Source of the DNA: Candidatus Heimdallarchaeota archaeon LC_2
Lineage (GTDB): Archaea > Asgardarchaeota > Heimdallarchaeia > Heimdallarchaeales > Kariarchaeaceae
Assembly (NCBI GenBank): GCA_001940725.1
Contig: MDVR01000020.1
Span: 16,616 to 80,615, forward strand
Direction: 5' to 3'
Length of the DNA: 64,000 bases
The position numbers and the translations under genes are program-made. Positions within the stretch are counted from its first letter, which is position 1. Each line of letters starts with the position of its first letter. Shown here piece by piece: positions 28,325 to 36,607 of this stretch. A model generated the notes under the pieces. That model ran no database searches. It saw only the letters and a list, made by a program, of their open reading frames with translations, and was not told the DNA's origin.

Positions 28325-28600
28325 TCATCGTTCGGATTTTATAAAATATTTATGACGAGTGGCTTCTGTATCAATCAAATCTTTTTTGTCTTGATTATAA
28401 CCCTCAATATTTATCTCCAGATCATTCTGAAAAAATTCAGATTCAAGAATTGGTGAAGCATCATGATATGTCATAACTTCATGATTATTAGTATTTGAAA
28501 TTATTACATCATACAATTCTATATCAGGATCTGACAATAAATAATCTTGATATTCAATAATATTGATATTTTCAGTGCTACGGTGAAATCGTATACCCAC
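28325..28600 (-). CDS. small protein, unknown function
   Basis: 91 residues, acidic, beginning MGIRFHRSTENINIIE. No motif or membrane segment that I can name. It is upstream of, and in the same orientation as, the PAP2 gene (41-bp gap), so the two could be co-transcribed. It could also be a lineage-specific small protein. Confidence 0.45.
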   Translation of the reverse strand: MGIRFHRSTENINIIEYQDYLLSDPDIELYDVIISNTNNHEVMTYHDASPILESEFFQNDLEINIEGYNQDKKDLIDTEATRHKYFIKSER

Positions 28601-28721
28601 AAGAAATAATGCGCACTTTCAAGTTTAAATAGATACAGAGATAATTAAAAGTGATAAAATTGAGTTTCAAAGCTTGAAAAAGGCATTCAGAGTTATACGC
28701 AATTTAATTACCATAAAAAAA

Positions 28722-28804
28722 TGATGCGGGGGGGATTTGAACCCCCGAACCACAAGGGCACAGAATTAGCAGTCCTGCCGACTACCAGGCTATCGCACCG
28801 CACC
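28722..28804 (-). tRNA. tRNA-Ser (GCT anticodon)
   Basis: On the minus strand the acceptor GGTGCGG pairs with CCGCATC; D stem CGA/TCG; anticodon stem CAGGA/TTCTG with loop CTGCTAA (anticodon GCT); long variable arm of 14 nt; T arm GGGGG TTCAAAT CCCCC. Class II architecture and anticodon agree on serine. No intron. The discriminator reads A. Confidence 0.92.
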
Positions 28805-29004
28805 TAATGATACAATCAGTAAATTTGTTTTGACATAATGCTTCTTGAACAAAAAGCTGATTATGTTTACTCTTGTCAGTTAGTTTTAATTGATTTCGAT
28901 TGTTAGCGCCATATAATTCTCAATCCTGCATTGTAAATAATAATTATAAAAATAAATATAGCTATAATCCTAGACATTATTAATATTGATTGCCAATATT
29001 TCTT

Positions 29005-29676
29005 GTGAGAAAAAATTGGTTGATGATACTAATCATTCTAATATCTTTTGGATTGATATTCAGTACTTTATCATCAATTCAAGCACAAGAGGCTTATCCT
29101 TCAAATTTAGAAATTGAGATTCATACATTGATTAATGAAGAAAGATTAAGATCTGTTCCAAATTTTCCACAACTTGTACTACATTCAGTATTAATTGAGA
29201 TCGCAAGAACATACAGCAAATATTTGTTTGATGAAAATCATTTTGACCATGTAGATAAAGATGGTAATGGCCCAGGTGATAGATTAGATGAAGGAGGTAT
29301 AAAATATTCAATGTATGCTGAAAATTTATATTGGTCTCGAAATATAGTAGAACCTCAAATAGCTGAATCAGCAGTTTCTGGATGGATACAAAGTGCTGGT
29401 CATTACGAAAATATGAAAAGTTTGACTTCATATACTGGAATTGGAGTTTATCACGAAAGTAATATCTACTATATAACTCAAATCTTTGTTGAAGCTTCAG
29501 ATACACATATGCGATCAGTTGGATTAGTTTATGATAATGTAAATCTACAACCTTTGAGTGAGCCCTCAATTACTGAAAAATATAAAATAGAAATATTAGT
29601 ATTTGGATTAATTGTAACAGTTGTTTTATTGGGAAAAAAAGCAGAATCACTCAATCGAAGATCTTTTCAACGATAG
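29005..29676 (+). CDS. secreted CAP (SCP/PR-1) domain protein
   Basis: About 223 residues. Signal peptide WLMILIILISFGLIFSTLSS, then a CAP domain with LHSVLIEIARTYSKYL, HFDHVDKDGNGPGDRL, YAENLYWS and WIQSAGHYENM, followed by a C-terminal membrane helix (EILVFGLIVTVVLLG) and a basic tail. The His and Glu of the CAP cavity (HFDH and AENL) are present. CAP proteins act extracellularly; their biochemical role in archaea is not settled. Start taken at GTG 29005; TTG 28990 is an alternative. Confidence 0.85.
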   Translation: MRKNWLMILIILISFGLIFSTLSSIQAQEAYPSNLEIEIHTLINEERLRSVPNFPQLVLHSVLIEIARTYSKYLFDENHFDHVDKDGNGPGDRLDEGGIKYSMYAENLYWSRNIVEPQIAESAVSGWIQSAGHYENMKSLTSYTGIGVYHESNIYYITQIFVEASDTHMRSVGLVYDNVNLQPLSEPSITEKYKIEILVFGLIVTVVLLGKKAESLNRRSFQR

Positions 29677-29714
29677 AGTGTTCTACTGGATGCTAAAGAA
29701 TGGTTTTGTTTTTT

Positions 29715-30131
29715 TTAATTAACAGTTAGTTTTACAGATTTTGCTTCTTCAGATTTTGGTAAAGTAATTGTTAGTACTCCATCTTTTAAGGAGGTAACTG
29801 CCTCTTTACTATTTATTGGTTGAGCAAATTTAAATCTTCGTAAGAAACTTGTTGTAGTCCTTTCACGGTGCAAAAATTGGGTACTGTTTTCTTCTTCATC
29901 CTTCTCTTCACTTTCTTCAATGTTTGCTCGAAGTTCAAGATATTTAGCATTCACATCAATCTCAATATTTTCTTTTGAAATTCCAGGAACATTAGCAATT
30001 ATAATGTATTCATCATCATTCTCTAATAAATCAACAGGAATTGTAGTATTCAAATTTTCATTTCCAAAAAATCGATTAATATCTCGATAGAATGGATGGG
30101 GGTTTCGTGTCTTATATTTCATTAAACTCAT
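29715..30131 (-). CDS. hsp20: small heat-shock protein (alpha-crystallin family)
   Basis: 138 residues. The alpha-crystallin core is clear: ENDDEYIIIANVPGISKENIEIDV, then SFLRRFKFAQPINSKEA and the closing LKDGVLTITLPK. ATP-independent holdase that binds unfolding proteins. The C-terminal IxI-like anchor is weak (VKLTVN). Upstream on the minus strand is a TATA-like TTTATATA (30205-30212) followed by a perfect palindrome at 30164-30180, which lies where transcription should begin, suggesting repression in the absence of stress. Confidence 0.95.
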   Translation of the reverse strand: MSLMKYKTRNPHPFYRDINRFFGNENLNTTIPVDLLENDDEYIIIANVPGISKENIEIDVNAKYLELRANIEESEEKDEEENSTQFLHRERTTTSFLRRFKFAQPINSKEAVTSLKDGVLTITLPKSEEAKSVKLTVN

Positions 30132-30163
30132 AATTTCGTCTCCGTTTTATTTGGTTTAGGTAT

Positions 30164-30180
30164 TGTGGTACTGTACCACA
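30164..30180 (-). promoter_or_regulatory. palindrome TGTGGTAC-T-GTACCACA upstream of hsp20
   Basis: Perfect 8-bp inverted repeat with a 1-nt spacer, 33-49 nt upstream of the hsp20 start and about 25-40 nt downstream of its TATA-like box, so near the transcription start. The position suits a repressor that blocks initiation, as described for heat-shock regulators of other archaea. The sequence itself is not one I recognise. Confidence 0.6.
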
Positions 30181-30364
30181 TGTATATTACTATGAATATA
30201 CTAGTATATAAATGATCTGAATACGATAAAATAACGAAATTAAATCCGTTTTAATTTTTTAACAGAAATCCACGAATCCAAATATGTCAAAAAATTTGAT
30301 GATCCAAAACAAGAATTGATGGTTTTATCATAAGATGCTAAAAGTATTCAATGGATTTTTAGTT

Positions 30365-31507
30365 ATGCCAGAAAAAACTGTTTTGTATAATGCACATGTC
30401 AAGCTTGGGGCAGATATGGTTGATTTTGCAGGATATCTTATGCCAGTCCGTTATCAAACAACAATCATTGATGAACATCTTGCTGTCAGAAATAATGTAG
30501 GAATGTTTGATACCAGTCATATGGGTAGATATTGGGTTACAGGAAACGATTCCAAAAAATTTTTCGATTTTCTTGTTCCGAGAAACATTATGAAATTACA
30601 AGATGGAAAATCTGGATACACATTTATTTTGAATAAAGATGGTGGCTTCAAAGACGATGTAATTATCACCCAATTCACTGAAAAGGAATTTATGTTGATT
30701 TGTAATGCAGGCAATAGATCAAAAATATGGAAGTGGGTGAATGACATAGCAGGGGAATGGACAAAAGAAGGAAAGGATATCCAGTTAGAAGATCGAAGTG
30801 CCATTAGCTGTATGATAGCTGTACAGGGACCAAAAGCGATTCCTTTGCTCGAAAAAATTTTCAAAACCGAACTTCCTGTTAACAGATTCCGCTTTAAATG
30901 GGTTGATTTAAATAATGAAAAATTATTATTTTCGACTACTGGCTACACTGGTTCAGCAGGAGGAGAAGTTATATTGTTTGGGGAAATAAACAACATATTG
31001 GAAAAATCCATAGAATTATGGAATTTATTTCTTGAAAATCAGATTGTTCCTTGTGCTCTTGGATCAAGAGATACCTTGAGATTAGAAGCAGGTTATCGGC
31101 TATATGGTAATGATTTGAATGAAGAACTACATCTCCTTGAATCTGGATTAGATTTTTATCCATTTGCAGATATCGAAAAAGAAGCTGGATATATGGGACA
31201 ACAAGCTGTTTTAGAAAAGAAAGGAAAAACTGAGAAAACAGTTGTTCCATTTAAATTATTGGGGAGAGGTATCGCTAGACATGACTATAATGTCTTAATA
31301 AATGATAAAGAGGTTGGTAAAGTTCTATCAGGTACTCAATCACCTATGACGAAAGAATCATTTGGTATGGCTTTGGTACCATTATCACATAAGGAAATTG
31401 GATCCAAGTTTATGATTCAAATAAGGAAGAAATTCATCGAGGCTGAAGTAATTAAATTACCTATTTACGATGAGAAAAAATATGGAGTTAACATTATACA
31501 TCGTTGA
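30365..31507 (+). CDS. gcvT: aminomethyltransferase (glycine cleavage T protein)
   Basis: 380 residues from ATG 30365 (MPEKTVLYNAH); a frame start ten codons earlier is less typical. T protein releases ammonia from aminomethyl-lipoyl GcvH and makes methylene-tetrahydrofolate or the archaeal pterin equivalent. Landmarks: MVDFAGYLMPVRY, NNVGMFDTSHMGRY, TGYTGSAGGEV, LGSRDTLRLEAGYRLYG and GTQSPMTKESFGMALV. The conserved aspartate of the family is in GMFDTSHMG. It lies 10 kb from gcvH-PA-PB and on the opposite strand, so it has its own promoter. Confidence 0.94.
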   Translation: MPEKTVLYNAHVKLGADMVDFAGYLMPVRYQTTIIDEHLAVRNNVGMFDTSHMGRYWVTGNDSKKFFDFLVPRNIMKLQDGKSGYTFILNKDGGFKDDVIITQFTEKEFMLICNAGNRSKIWKWVNDIAGEWTKEGKDIQLEDRSAISCMIAVQGPKAIPLLEKIFKTELPVNRFRFKWVDLNNEKLLFSTTGYTGSAGGEVILFGEINNILEKSIELWNLFLENQIVPCALGSRDTLRLEAGYRLYGNDLNEELHLLESGLDFYPFADIEKEAGYMGQQAVLEKKGKTEKTVVPFKLLGRGIARHDYNVLINDKEVGKVLSGTQSPMTKESFGMALVPLSHKEIGSKFMIQIRKKFIEAEVIKLPIYDEKKYGVNIIHR

Positions 31508-31516
31508 AACAAGAGA

Positions 31517-31975
31517 TTAAATTGAATTTTCAATTGTTTTAATTTTCTTTTTATCCAATGCAATATCAATTATTTTTGTAAATAAAAAAGAGAAAGCTAT
31601 AGAACATTGTTCCTTTTCAAACCTATCATTTTTGAAACTCTGTTCATCAAGTTTTGAATCCAAAATTTCAATCATATCTTTTAACTGAAGTAATTCATTA
31701 AAATATGCATATGCAACCAGAGCTTCTCCTGCATCAGCTACTTTATCAGGTTTGGTTTTCTTGCCTAATTCTTTACGTAAATTCGCTATTTCCATTGCTT
31801 TTGTTAAACTCTTATCCCAAACATGCACACTGCCCTCAATTCCATATAAACCAATTTTCACTGATGTATAGAGAAAATTAACTAAAAAATCACCCAAATG
31901 AGCTAAATCTTTCGATTTCAGTATATTACGCAAAGACTTATCTTCAAGAATGGATTTTATTCCTACTAGAAGCAT
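31517..31975 (-). CDS. RNase III-like archaeal protein
   Basis: 152 residues, all helical. LAHLGDFLVNFLYT near residue 25 and DAGEALVAYAYFNELL near residue 82 match the two signature helices of the RNase III fold (LGD and the D-x-x-EA helix). It resembles the small archaeal RNase III family in which these helices carry the metal-binding Asp and Glu. No double-stranded RNA-binding domain follows, as in Mini-III-like proteins. It would act on structured RNA; the target is unknown. It lies 14 bp downstream of rpoL in the same direction. Confidence 0.65.
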   Translation of the reverse strand: MLLVGIKSILEDKSLRNILKSKDLAHLGDFLVNFLYTSVKIGLYGIEGSVHVWDKSLTKAMEIANLRKELGKKTKPDKVADAGEALVAYAYFNELLQLKDMIEILDSKLDEQSFKNDRFEKEQCSIAFSFLFTKIIDIALDKKKIKTIENSI

Positions 31976-31989
31976 AATTAATTCACGAA

Positions 31990-32277
31990 CTATAAATATT
32001 CGTCTTCAAATGCTTTTTTGAATTGCTCAGTATTCTCAATAAGTTTTCTTGATGCCTTGATTAAAACATCTTGGGGTTTTATATCTCCTTCAGTTCTAAT
32101 TTGAAAAATTAAACTCTCTTCAAATGTACGATCTCTTGCGTAACCAGCTAAAATTACTCCATCTTCTTCAAGAGTGAGAATTCTAAGAAGATTGAACAAA
32201 GTATGGGGATCTTCGGTTACTTGAAAACGTATATAGTTTTTTTCCATCGCCTGAACTTTAATTTGCATTGGCTTCAT
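31990..32277 (-). CDS. rpoL: DNA-directed RNA polymerase subunit L (Rpo11)
   Basis: About 95 residues from ATG 32277 (MKPMQIKVQAMEKN), which matches the usual Rpo11 length; an upstream frame start at 32343 adds an unlikely basic extension. The core helix DPHTLFNLLRILTLEEDG followed by AGYARDRTFEESLIFQIRT is the Rpb11/AC19 signature. It pairs with Rpo3 (RpoD) in assembly of RNA polymerase. It probably forms an operon with the RNase III-like gene. Its promoter region is shared with the divergent remnant of a subtilase. Confidence 0.88.
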   Translation of the reverse strand: MKPMQIKVQAMEKNYIRFQVTEDPHTLFNLLRILTLEEDGVILAGYARDRTFEESLIFQIRTEGDIKPQDVLIKASRKLIENTEQFKKAFEDEYL

Positions 32278-32405
32278 ATGTATCAGTATCCTTACGAACT
32301 TATTTCTTTTCTTGATCTTCAAAAGTACTTCGTTCCTTAACAATTTGATCGATTGTCAAAGTCGAGCAATTAGAATTGATCATCGATCGTGTTAGTGAAT
32401 ATTGT

Positions 32406-32421
32406 TTGTTTACTTATATAA
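32406..32421 (+). promoter_or_regulatory. composite promoter TTGTTTAC-TTATATAA
   Basis: TTGTTTACTTATATAA directly upstream of the subtilase remnant. The TTATATAA half is a TATA box; the TTGTTTAC half occupies the BRE position. The same 15-16-nt word occurs upstream of minus-strand genes at 37989-38003, 40210-40225 and 47590-47605, with a variant at 39214-39229. This is the only plus-strand copy found. Confidence 0.65.
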
Positions 32422-32445
32422 AATTCAACCCTAAATAATAATACC

Positions 32446-33072
32446 TATTATGATGTAGTACAACGATTATATGCCAAGGGGACATTTTTTACCATTGCGG
32501 CTGGAAATGCGTATCGCGATTATAACAATAGAATGATAGATTTCGAGAAAGAAGATATGTATCCTAATAATTTTCCCGAATTTACAACAATATCTGGATA
32601 TCAAATTAGATCTCAATCCTAGACTCAATGGGGAATACATCATTATTATAGTATTAAATCCAATTTTATAGATTTTGCAATGCCATTTGAGCTTTCAATG
32701 CTCAATCTTATTACGCCAATTGGAAAATTCCATCTCAGACCGGGGGGGACTAGTATTTCCACACCCTTAGCAGCAGGGGTAGTCGCATTATTGCATGCAG
32801 CTTGGTCATATAGGCATAGGTATCAATCATTAAATCAAACAGCATATGAGTCTGATTATATCTATCCACTACTTGAGATTTATCCTACAGAATTATATGA
32901 AGCCTTGAAAAAATCAGTTGAGCGGTATCAATACAGTTCCATTTTTATCACTCAAATCACCCTAAATAGCAATTTGGAGATAAATTCTGCAAGAATGATT
33001 GATAGATCTTTTAGGATAGGCTGGGGGGCTATTGATGTATATGATGCAGCAAGAATAATATTAGAGTCATAG
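32446..33072 (+). pseudogene. subtilisin-like protease remnant (S8)
   Basis: Frame with oxyanion-hole asparagine motif FFTIAAGNAYRDY near 32480-32520 and the catalytic serine motif GGTSISTPLAAGVVALLHA near 32740-32800, ending at TAG 33070-33072. The Asp and His catalytic segments that should precede are absent, so the gene is 5'-truncated, and an in-frame TAG interrupts it at 32620-32622. The remaining C-terminal part is otherwise well kept. A composite promoter lies just upstream, which suggests that the deletion fused a foreign promoter to the remnant or removed the middle of the gene. Confidence 0.85.
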
Positions 33073-33294
33073 ATTCTATTTCAGTCATCAACGATGATTT
33101 TAATTCGGCCGTCACTTATATTCATTATTTGTAATAATTATTCAATATCAAAAGTAAAATCAATATTGATCGATGGAGGTTCGCTAATCTTTTGGGCAAA
33201 CAGATTAAAACTAGCTAAAAACTAGTTTTTAATCAATTATCTAGTGAAATCAGAAAAAGTGATAAAGTGATAATAGTCTGAAAAATCGTCAAAA

Positions 33295-35151
33295 ATGCTC
33301 CAAACTATTATCTTGTTGACCTTTACCCTTGCTAGCTTTAAACTTTACATTCCGCAAAGACTAAATGTTGCGAAATTTAAGCCTAAATTGAAATTTAGTG
33401 TAAAGACAGTTAGAAAATCGTCAAAATCCAAGTCCAATGGTTCAAATGGAAAAACCAATGGCAAAACCAATGGCAAAACCAATGGAAAAACAAATGGAAA
33501 AACCAATGGAAAAACCAAGTGGAGAGGAGTTAGGGCGGAAACCCTTCAAATAGCAGAATTATTATTACCCAAGGGTTCCAATCTAGGAAAAAAATTACTT
33601 CACATCTCTCATCGATCCTCGGATCAAGCAGCAAAAAGAAAGTATCATGCCTCTAACCGAGATGGCATTAGAGAGTTGATTAGTGAAGCAGAGGAGCTTG
33701 ACACACAACTCAAGAGGCAAAGAAAGAAGAGTTTATCCCAAATTGATAAGGTAGACATTGCAGACATTGCGGATATTGCAGAGATTACTTCACACACAAA
33801 GAGAGACGAGAAAAGCAAAATCAAACAAGCAGTGCAAGCAATGCAAGCAGTGCAAACAAAGAAAAAACCTGGAAGACCTAATAATCCAATACCTACTAAA
33901 ATAACCCACTTAGAAATTAACAAAGAAAAGCATATAGGACATAAATTAAAGGATCATGGACTCACATCTCATACAGTTATTGATATAGAAACTGCCATCA
34001 ATAAATGGCACTTGGAAGTCATAAAATACCAATTCAGGCAGATTAACTGTCTTGATTGCGATGTGCTACTTTCACCCAAAGATGGCTGGCCTATTCCCAA
34101 AGCAGACCTCTATGGCCACTCGCTTAGGTCTTTGGTGATCTCTTGGCGGATGTCACTGGGTATTAGTTATGGAGATTGTGGTAAAATTCTTAGATCTTTG
34201 ACCAGTCTCTGTGAAGCTAACGTAGCTGATACAAAGAAAATGCAACCAATTCCCATACCCAATAAGGATACCATGAAGAAATGGGTCTTGCAGGCAAGTG
34301 ACAGCTTTAGTCCCCAACTCAACAGTTTGCATCAGCAGATACAGAGTAATAAGGTTCTTTACATTGATGAAACACCGATTTCCTTGAATGGTGAATGTTG
34401 GTTTGTCTGGGTAATTTGTATTGAGAAGAGCTACTATTATCTGCTCAAACCAAGTAAGGGCTTAGATGCCTTGAAAGAGGTGGTTGTGGGTTGTGAACCC
34501 ATGGTGGCAGTAACAGACGATGCTGCAGTCTATAATGCCAAACGACTACGAGAACTGCTGGATTCGGATTTAGAGTTGCAGAAATGTATTGTGCATGTCT
34601 ACCGGGTTTTGGATAAGAGCCTATGCACAATTATCTCAGAGCTGAAAAAGGCTAACAAGAAATCTACGAAATCTACGAAATTTAAAAAATTGGATGTTCT
34701 CAGTGAATACCAGCAAAAGTTGTTGGTCTTCATTCCGAAATTCATTGAACTGTTCTCTGTGGATAAGCGCAGTGAGGCTGAGGAAGGACTGGTGAAACTC
34801 TATGAACAGTTGGAGTTACCAAGGAAAGGCAACTTCAAATCCATCTGGGAACACCGTCATGAACTGTTTGTCTACAAGGATCCCAAATTTGTTGGTCAGC
34901 TACAAAAAACCAATAATATCGCAGAGCAAGGCATGAGAATTGTTGCCAGAATGCGAAAAAGGATCAGATGTTTCCGCTCTGACAAATGTCTGCAGGCTGA
35001 ATTATCCATCTTATCACTATATGCGACTGTATCCAGTCGTAAACAAGATTTCACTAAATTTATGCTCAAAGGCTTGAAAGGAAAACTAAGTGATTCATTC
35101 GATGCATTTGAGCATCCCAACCCGCCTGATGTACCAGATCCGCCAGATTAA
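33295..35151 (+). CDS. IS66-like DDE transposase
   Basis: 618 residues. DDE-type core: YIDETPISLNGECWFVWV (Asp about 357), AVTDDAAVY (Asp about 407) and NNIAEQGMRIVARMRKR (Glu about 544), which match the IS66 pattern (DETP, D, NNxAE). A CxxC motif in NCLDCDVLLSP (about 249-252) recalls the zinc finger that IS66 transposases carry before the core. The N-terminal 90 residues are basic and contain a six-unit NGKT repeat (12-nt DNA units, 33445-33516). The frame is intact, so the element may be active. Accessory IS66 genes (tnpA/tnpB) are not seen, so it is a single-gene variant. The C-terminus ends in a proline/aspartate-rich tail. Confidence 0.88.
   Translation: MLQTIILLTFTLASFKLYIPQRLNVAKFKPKLKFSVKTVRKSSKSKSNGSNGKTNGKTNGKTNGKTNGKTNGKTKWRGVRAETLQIAELLLPKGSNLGKKLLHISHRSSDQAAKRKYHASNRDGIRELISEAEELDTQLKRQRKKSLSQIDKVDIADIADIAEITSHTKRDEKSKIKQAVQAMQAVQTKKKPGRPNNPIPTKITHLEINKEKHIGHKLKDHGLTSHTVIDIETAINKWHLEVIKYQFRQINCLDCDVLLSPKDGWPIPKADLYGHSLRSLVISWRMSLGISYGDCGKILRSLTSLCEANVADTKKMQPIPIPNKDTMKKWVLQASDSFSPQLNSLHQQIQSNKVLYIDETPISLNGECWFVWVICIEKSYYYLLKPSKGLDALKEVVVGCEPMVAVTDDAAVYNAKRLRELLDSDLELQKCIVHVYRVLDKSLCTIISELKKANKKSTKSTKFKKLDVLSEYQQKLLVFIPKFIELFSVDKRSEAEEGLVKLYEQLELPRKGNFKSIWEHRHELFVYKDPKFVGQLQKTNNIAEQGMRIVARMRKRIRCFRSDKCLQAELSILSLYATVSSRKQDFTKFMLKGLKGKLSDSFDAFEHPNPPDVPDPPD
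33445..33516 (+). repeat. 12-nt minisatellite inside the transposase
   Basis: Six near-identical units of AATGGAAAAACC (some AATGGCAAAACC) encode the NGKT repeat in the basic N-terminus of the transposase. It keeps frame whatever the unit number, so length variation would be tolerated. Confidence 0.9.
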
Positions 35152-35355
35152 TAATTTCACGATATCGAAACTTGAAATTGAGAATGCGGTTTTGTTGAGT
35201 AGTGGACACTAGAGCTAATAATGATAACAGATTGAGTTTTCTTCGATGTTTGGTACCTGAATCCGGGTTACTGTAGATTATTGTTTTGTTTTTGAAACTA
35301 ACTGGAAAAAAATCTAGTTATGATGTTATCAATAGTTCAAAGATTGCCTAGAACA

Positions 35356-35439
35356 TTAGCGAACCTCAATCGATGCATGATGTTTTTGCTTTGCGATATC
35401 GATTCCAACATTAATTTTAAAATTGGCAATTCCATTCAT
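35356..35439 (-). pseudogene. IS110-like transposase N-terminal fragment
   Basis: A 27-codon frame beginning at ATG 35439 reads NVGIDIAKQKHHASIEVR, the start of the DEDD domain of IS110/IS1111 transposases (VGIDVAK), then stops. No continuation is found towards 35.2 kb in this strand. It is a decayed remnant next to the IS66-like element. Confidence 0.6.
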
Positions 35440-35782
35440 TTTCTAAGTACTCCTGTACTTGGAGGTCTACCCAGTTCAATACACCCGATTCTGGATCCTT
35501 TCTACTCTAAGCTTTCGTGCGAGCTATTCTCCTGGAATGCTCAATCTTATCTGCAGAGAAATGAAAGGTTAGCACAGTCTCGATGACGGGTTGCCTCCGC
35601 TATATTTTTTGAAAAATATTGAAGTCCCAATCGATTATTCGTGCTTAACCTCCATGCCTCCTTACGGAGACATGCTAATTTATTTTATTTTAGTGTACTA
35701 GATAAGTCTCGATAATATAGATTGGAATTATAAATCAGATTTAATTTTTAACATCAGCAAAAATGAGAATGATAAAAAATAG
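35440..35782. other. non-coding decayed DNA with hairpin
   Basis: No credible gene. It contains the hairpin CATGCCTCC-TTAC-GGAGACATG at 35653-35674 (one mismatch). Probably insertion-sequence debris between the IS110-like fragment and the next operon. Confidence 0.5.
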
Positions 35783-36595
35783 CTAGTCCAAGTCGCAAAT
35801 ATCAATAATTTTCCCTTGGAGTGCGTTACGATACTGTTCTATCTGTTGCACCACTTTATTCAAATTATGAGAGACAGCTTGGCTCTCAAGTATATCTAAG
35901 AATGAAAATATGTTCTCTCTAGTAATCTCAGATCCCAAAGCTACCGATATCAATTCATTAAATTCTTCAATATCCTGATAGTTTTCTTTGTGATAACACA
36001 CAAAATGAGAAATCAAATAAAGATAGTAGGTAAAGTGGCTTTCTTTTTTGTTCCCAGGGAAATTAAATCTTTTGTATATTTGAATCATTGCAATTAATTC
36101 ATTGCGAAACTCGTGATAATATGTGGAAATTAATTCTTTCTGGAATGTGAAATCAATATCTCTAATACTGGAATATACCACAAAAAATCTCTCAATTCTA
36201 GCATAGGTAGTTTCATCGATTAATTTACTCAATACAAATAAGAACGTATTAACCCTATGATCACTCAGCTGATCCAATTTGAAAGAGTCCATCTGAATTA
36301 TATTTCTGATTTGTCCTATACAAATATAAAGCGAGACATCGACAATATCAGTTGAAAATTGGGTCTGAGTTTCTATTTCTTTAAGATGAACTAAGTATCT
36401 GCGTGTAGCCACTGGATTTGATAACCAAACCATCTTCCAAAACAGATTAAATAAACGATCAACAGAATCATGAAGGTTGATATAAGGATCATCAAATATG
36501 GGTAGAGAAGTCATGAGTAGATAATATCTTATATCAACTAATGCAGATAGTAACTGGTGAATATCATTCAGGTAGAGTTGAGATGTGGTTTCCAT
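35783..36595 (-). CDS. helical protein, third gene of the RadA/HhH operon, unknown
   Basis: About 270 residues, predicted almost entirely helical (RVNTFLFVLSKLIDE, HFTYYLYLISHFVCYH, FSFLDILESQ), no signal peptide, no catalytic motif that I can see. The start is ATG 36595, with an AGGTGA ribosome-binding sequence lying just after the stop of the previous gene, so translation probably follows directly from the upstream gene. It is the last gene of a three-gene minus-strand unit (38042 RadA-like, 36608 HhH/Cys protein, this one). The function is not recognised. Confidence 0.65.
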   Translation of the reverse strand: METTSQLYLNDIHQLLSALVDIRYYLLMTSLPIFDDPYINLHDSVDRLFNLFWKMVWLSNPVATRRYLVHLKEIETQTQFSTDIVDVSLYICIGQIRNIIQMDSFKLDQLSDHRVNTFLFVLSKLIDETTYARIERFFVVYSSIRDIDFTFQKELISTYYHEFRNELIAMIQIYKRFNFPGNKKESHFTYYLYLISHFVCYHKENYQDIEEFNELISVALGSEITRENIFSFLDILESQAVSHNLNKVVQQIEQYRNALQGKIIDICDLD

Positions 36596-36607
36596 AGGTA
36601 TCACCTA

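Larger units (their letters stand above)
33169..35374 (+). mobile_element. IS66-like insertion element with candidate terminal inverted repeats
   Basis: The transposase gene at 33295-35151 is flanked by an imperfect 31-nt inverted repeat: 33169-33199 and 35344-35374 (minus) share ATCGAT, then GAGGTTCGCTAAT, then GGCAA, with about five mismatches. These could be the element ends. The right copy overlaps a 27-codon IS110-like fragment, so the repeats may instead be remnants of another element. No obvious target-site duplication was found. Confidence 0.55.

Noticed and set aside
32620..32622. In-frame TAG in the subtilase as pyrrolysine
   Set aside because: The gene is also 5'-truncated and no pyrrolysine genes are seen; decay is simpler.
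33445..33516. CRISPR-like repeat
   Set aside because: 12-nt units without spacers, inside a coding frame.
35320..35586. 88-codon plus-strand frame
   Set aside because: Runs antisense over the IS110-like fragment; no protein-like pattern.
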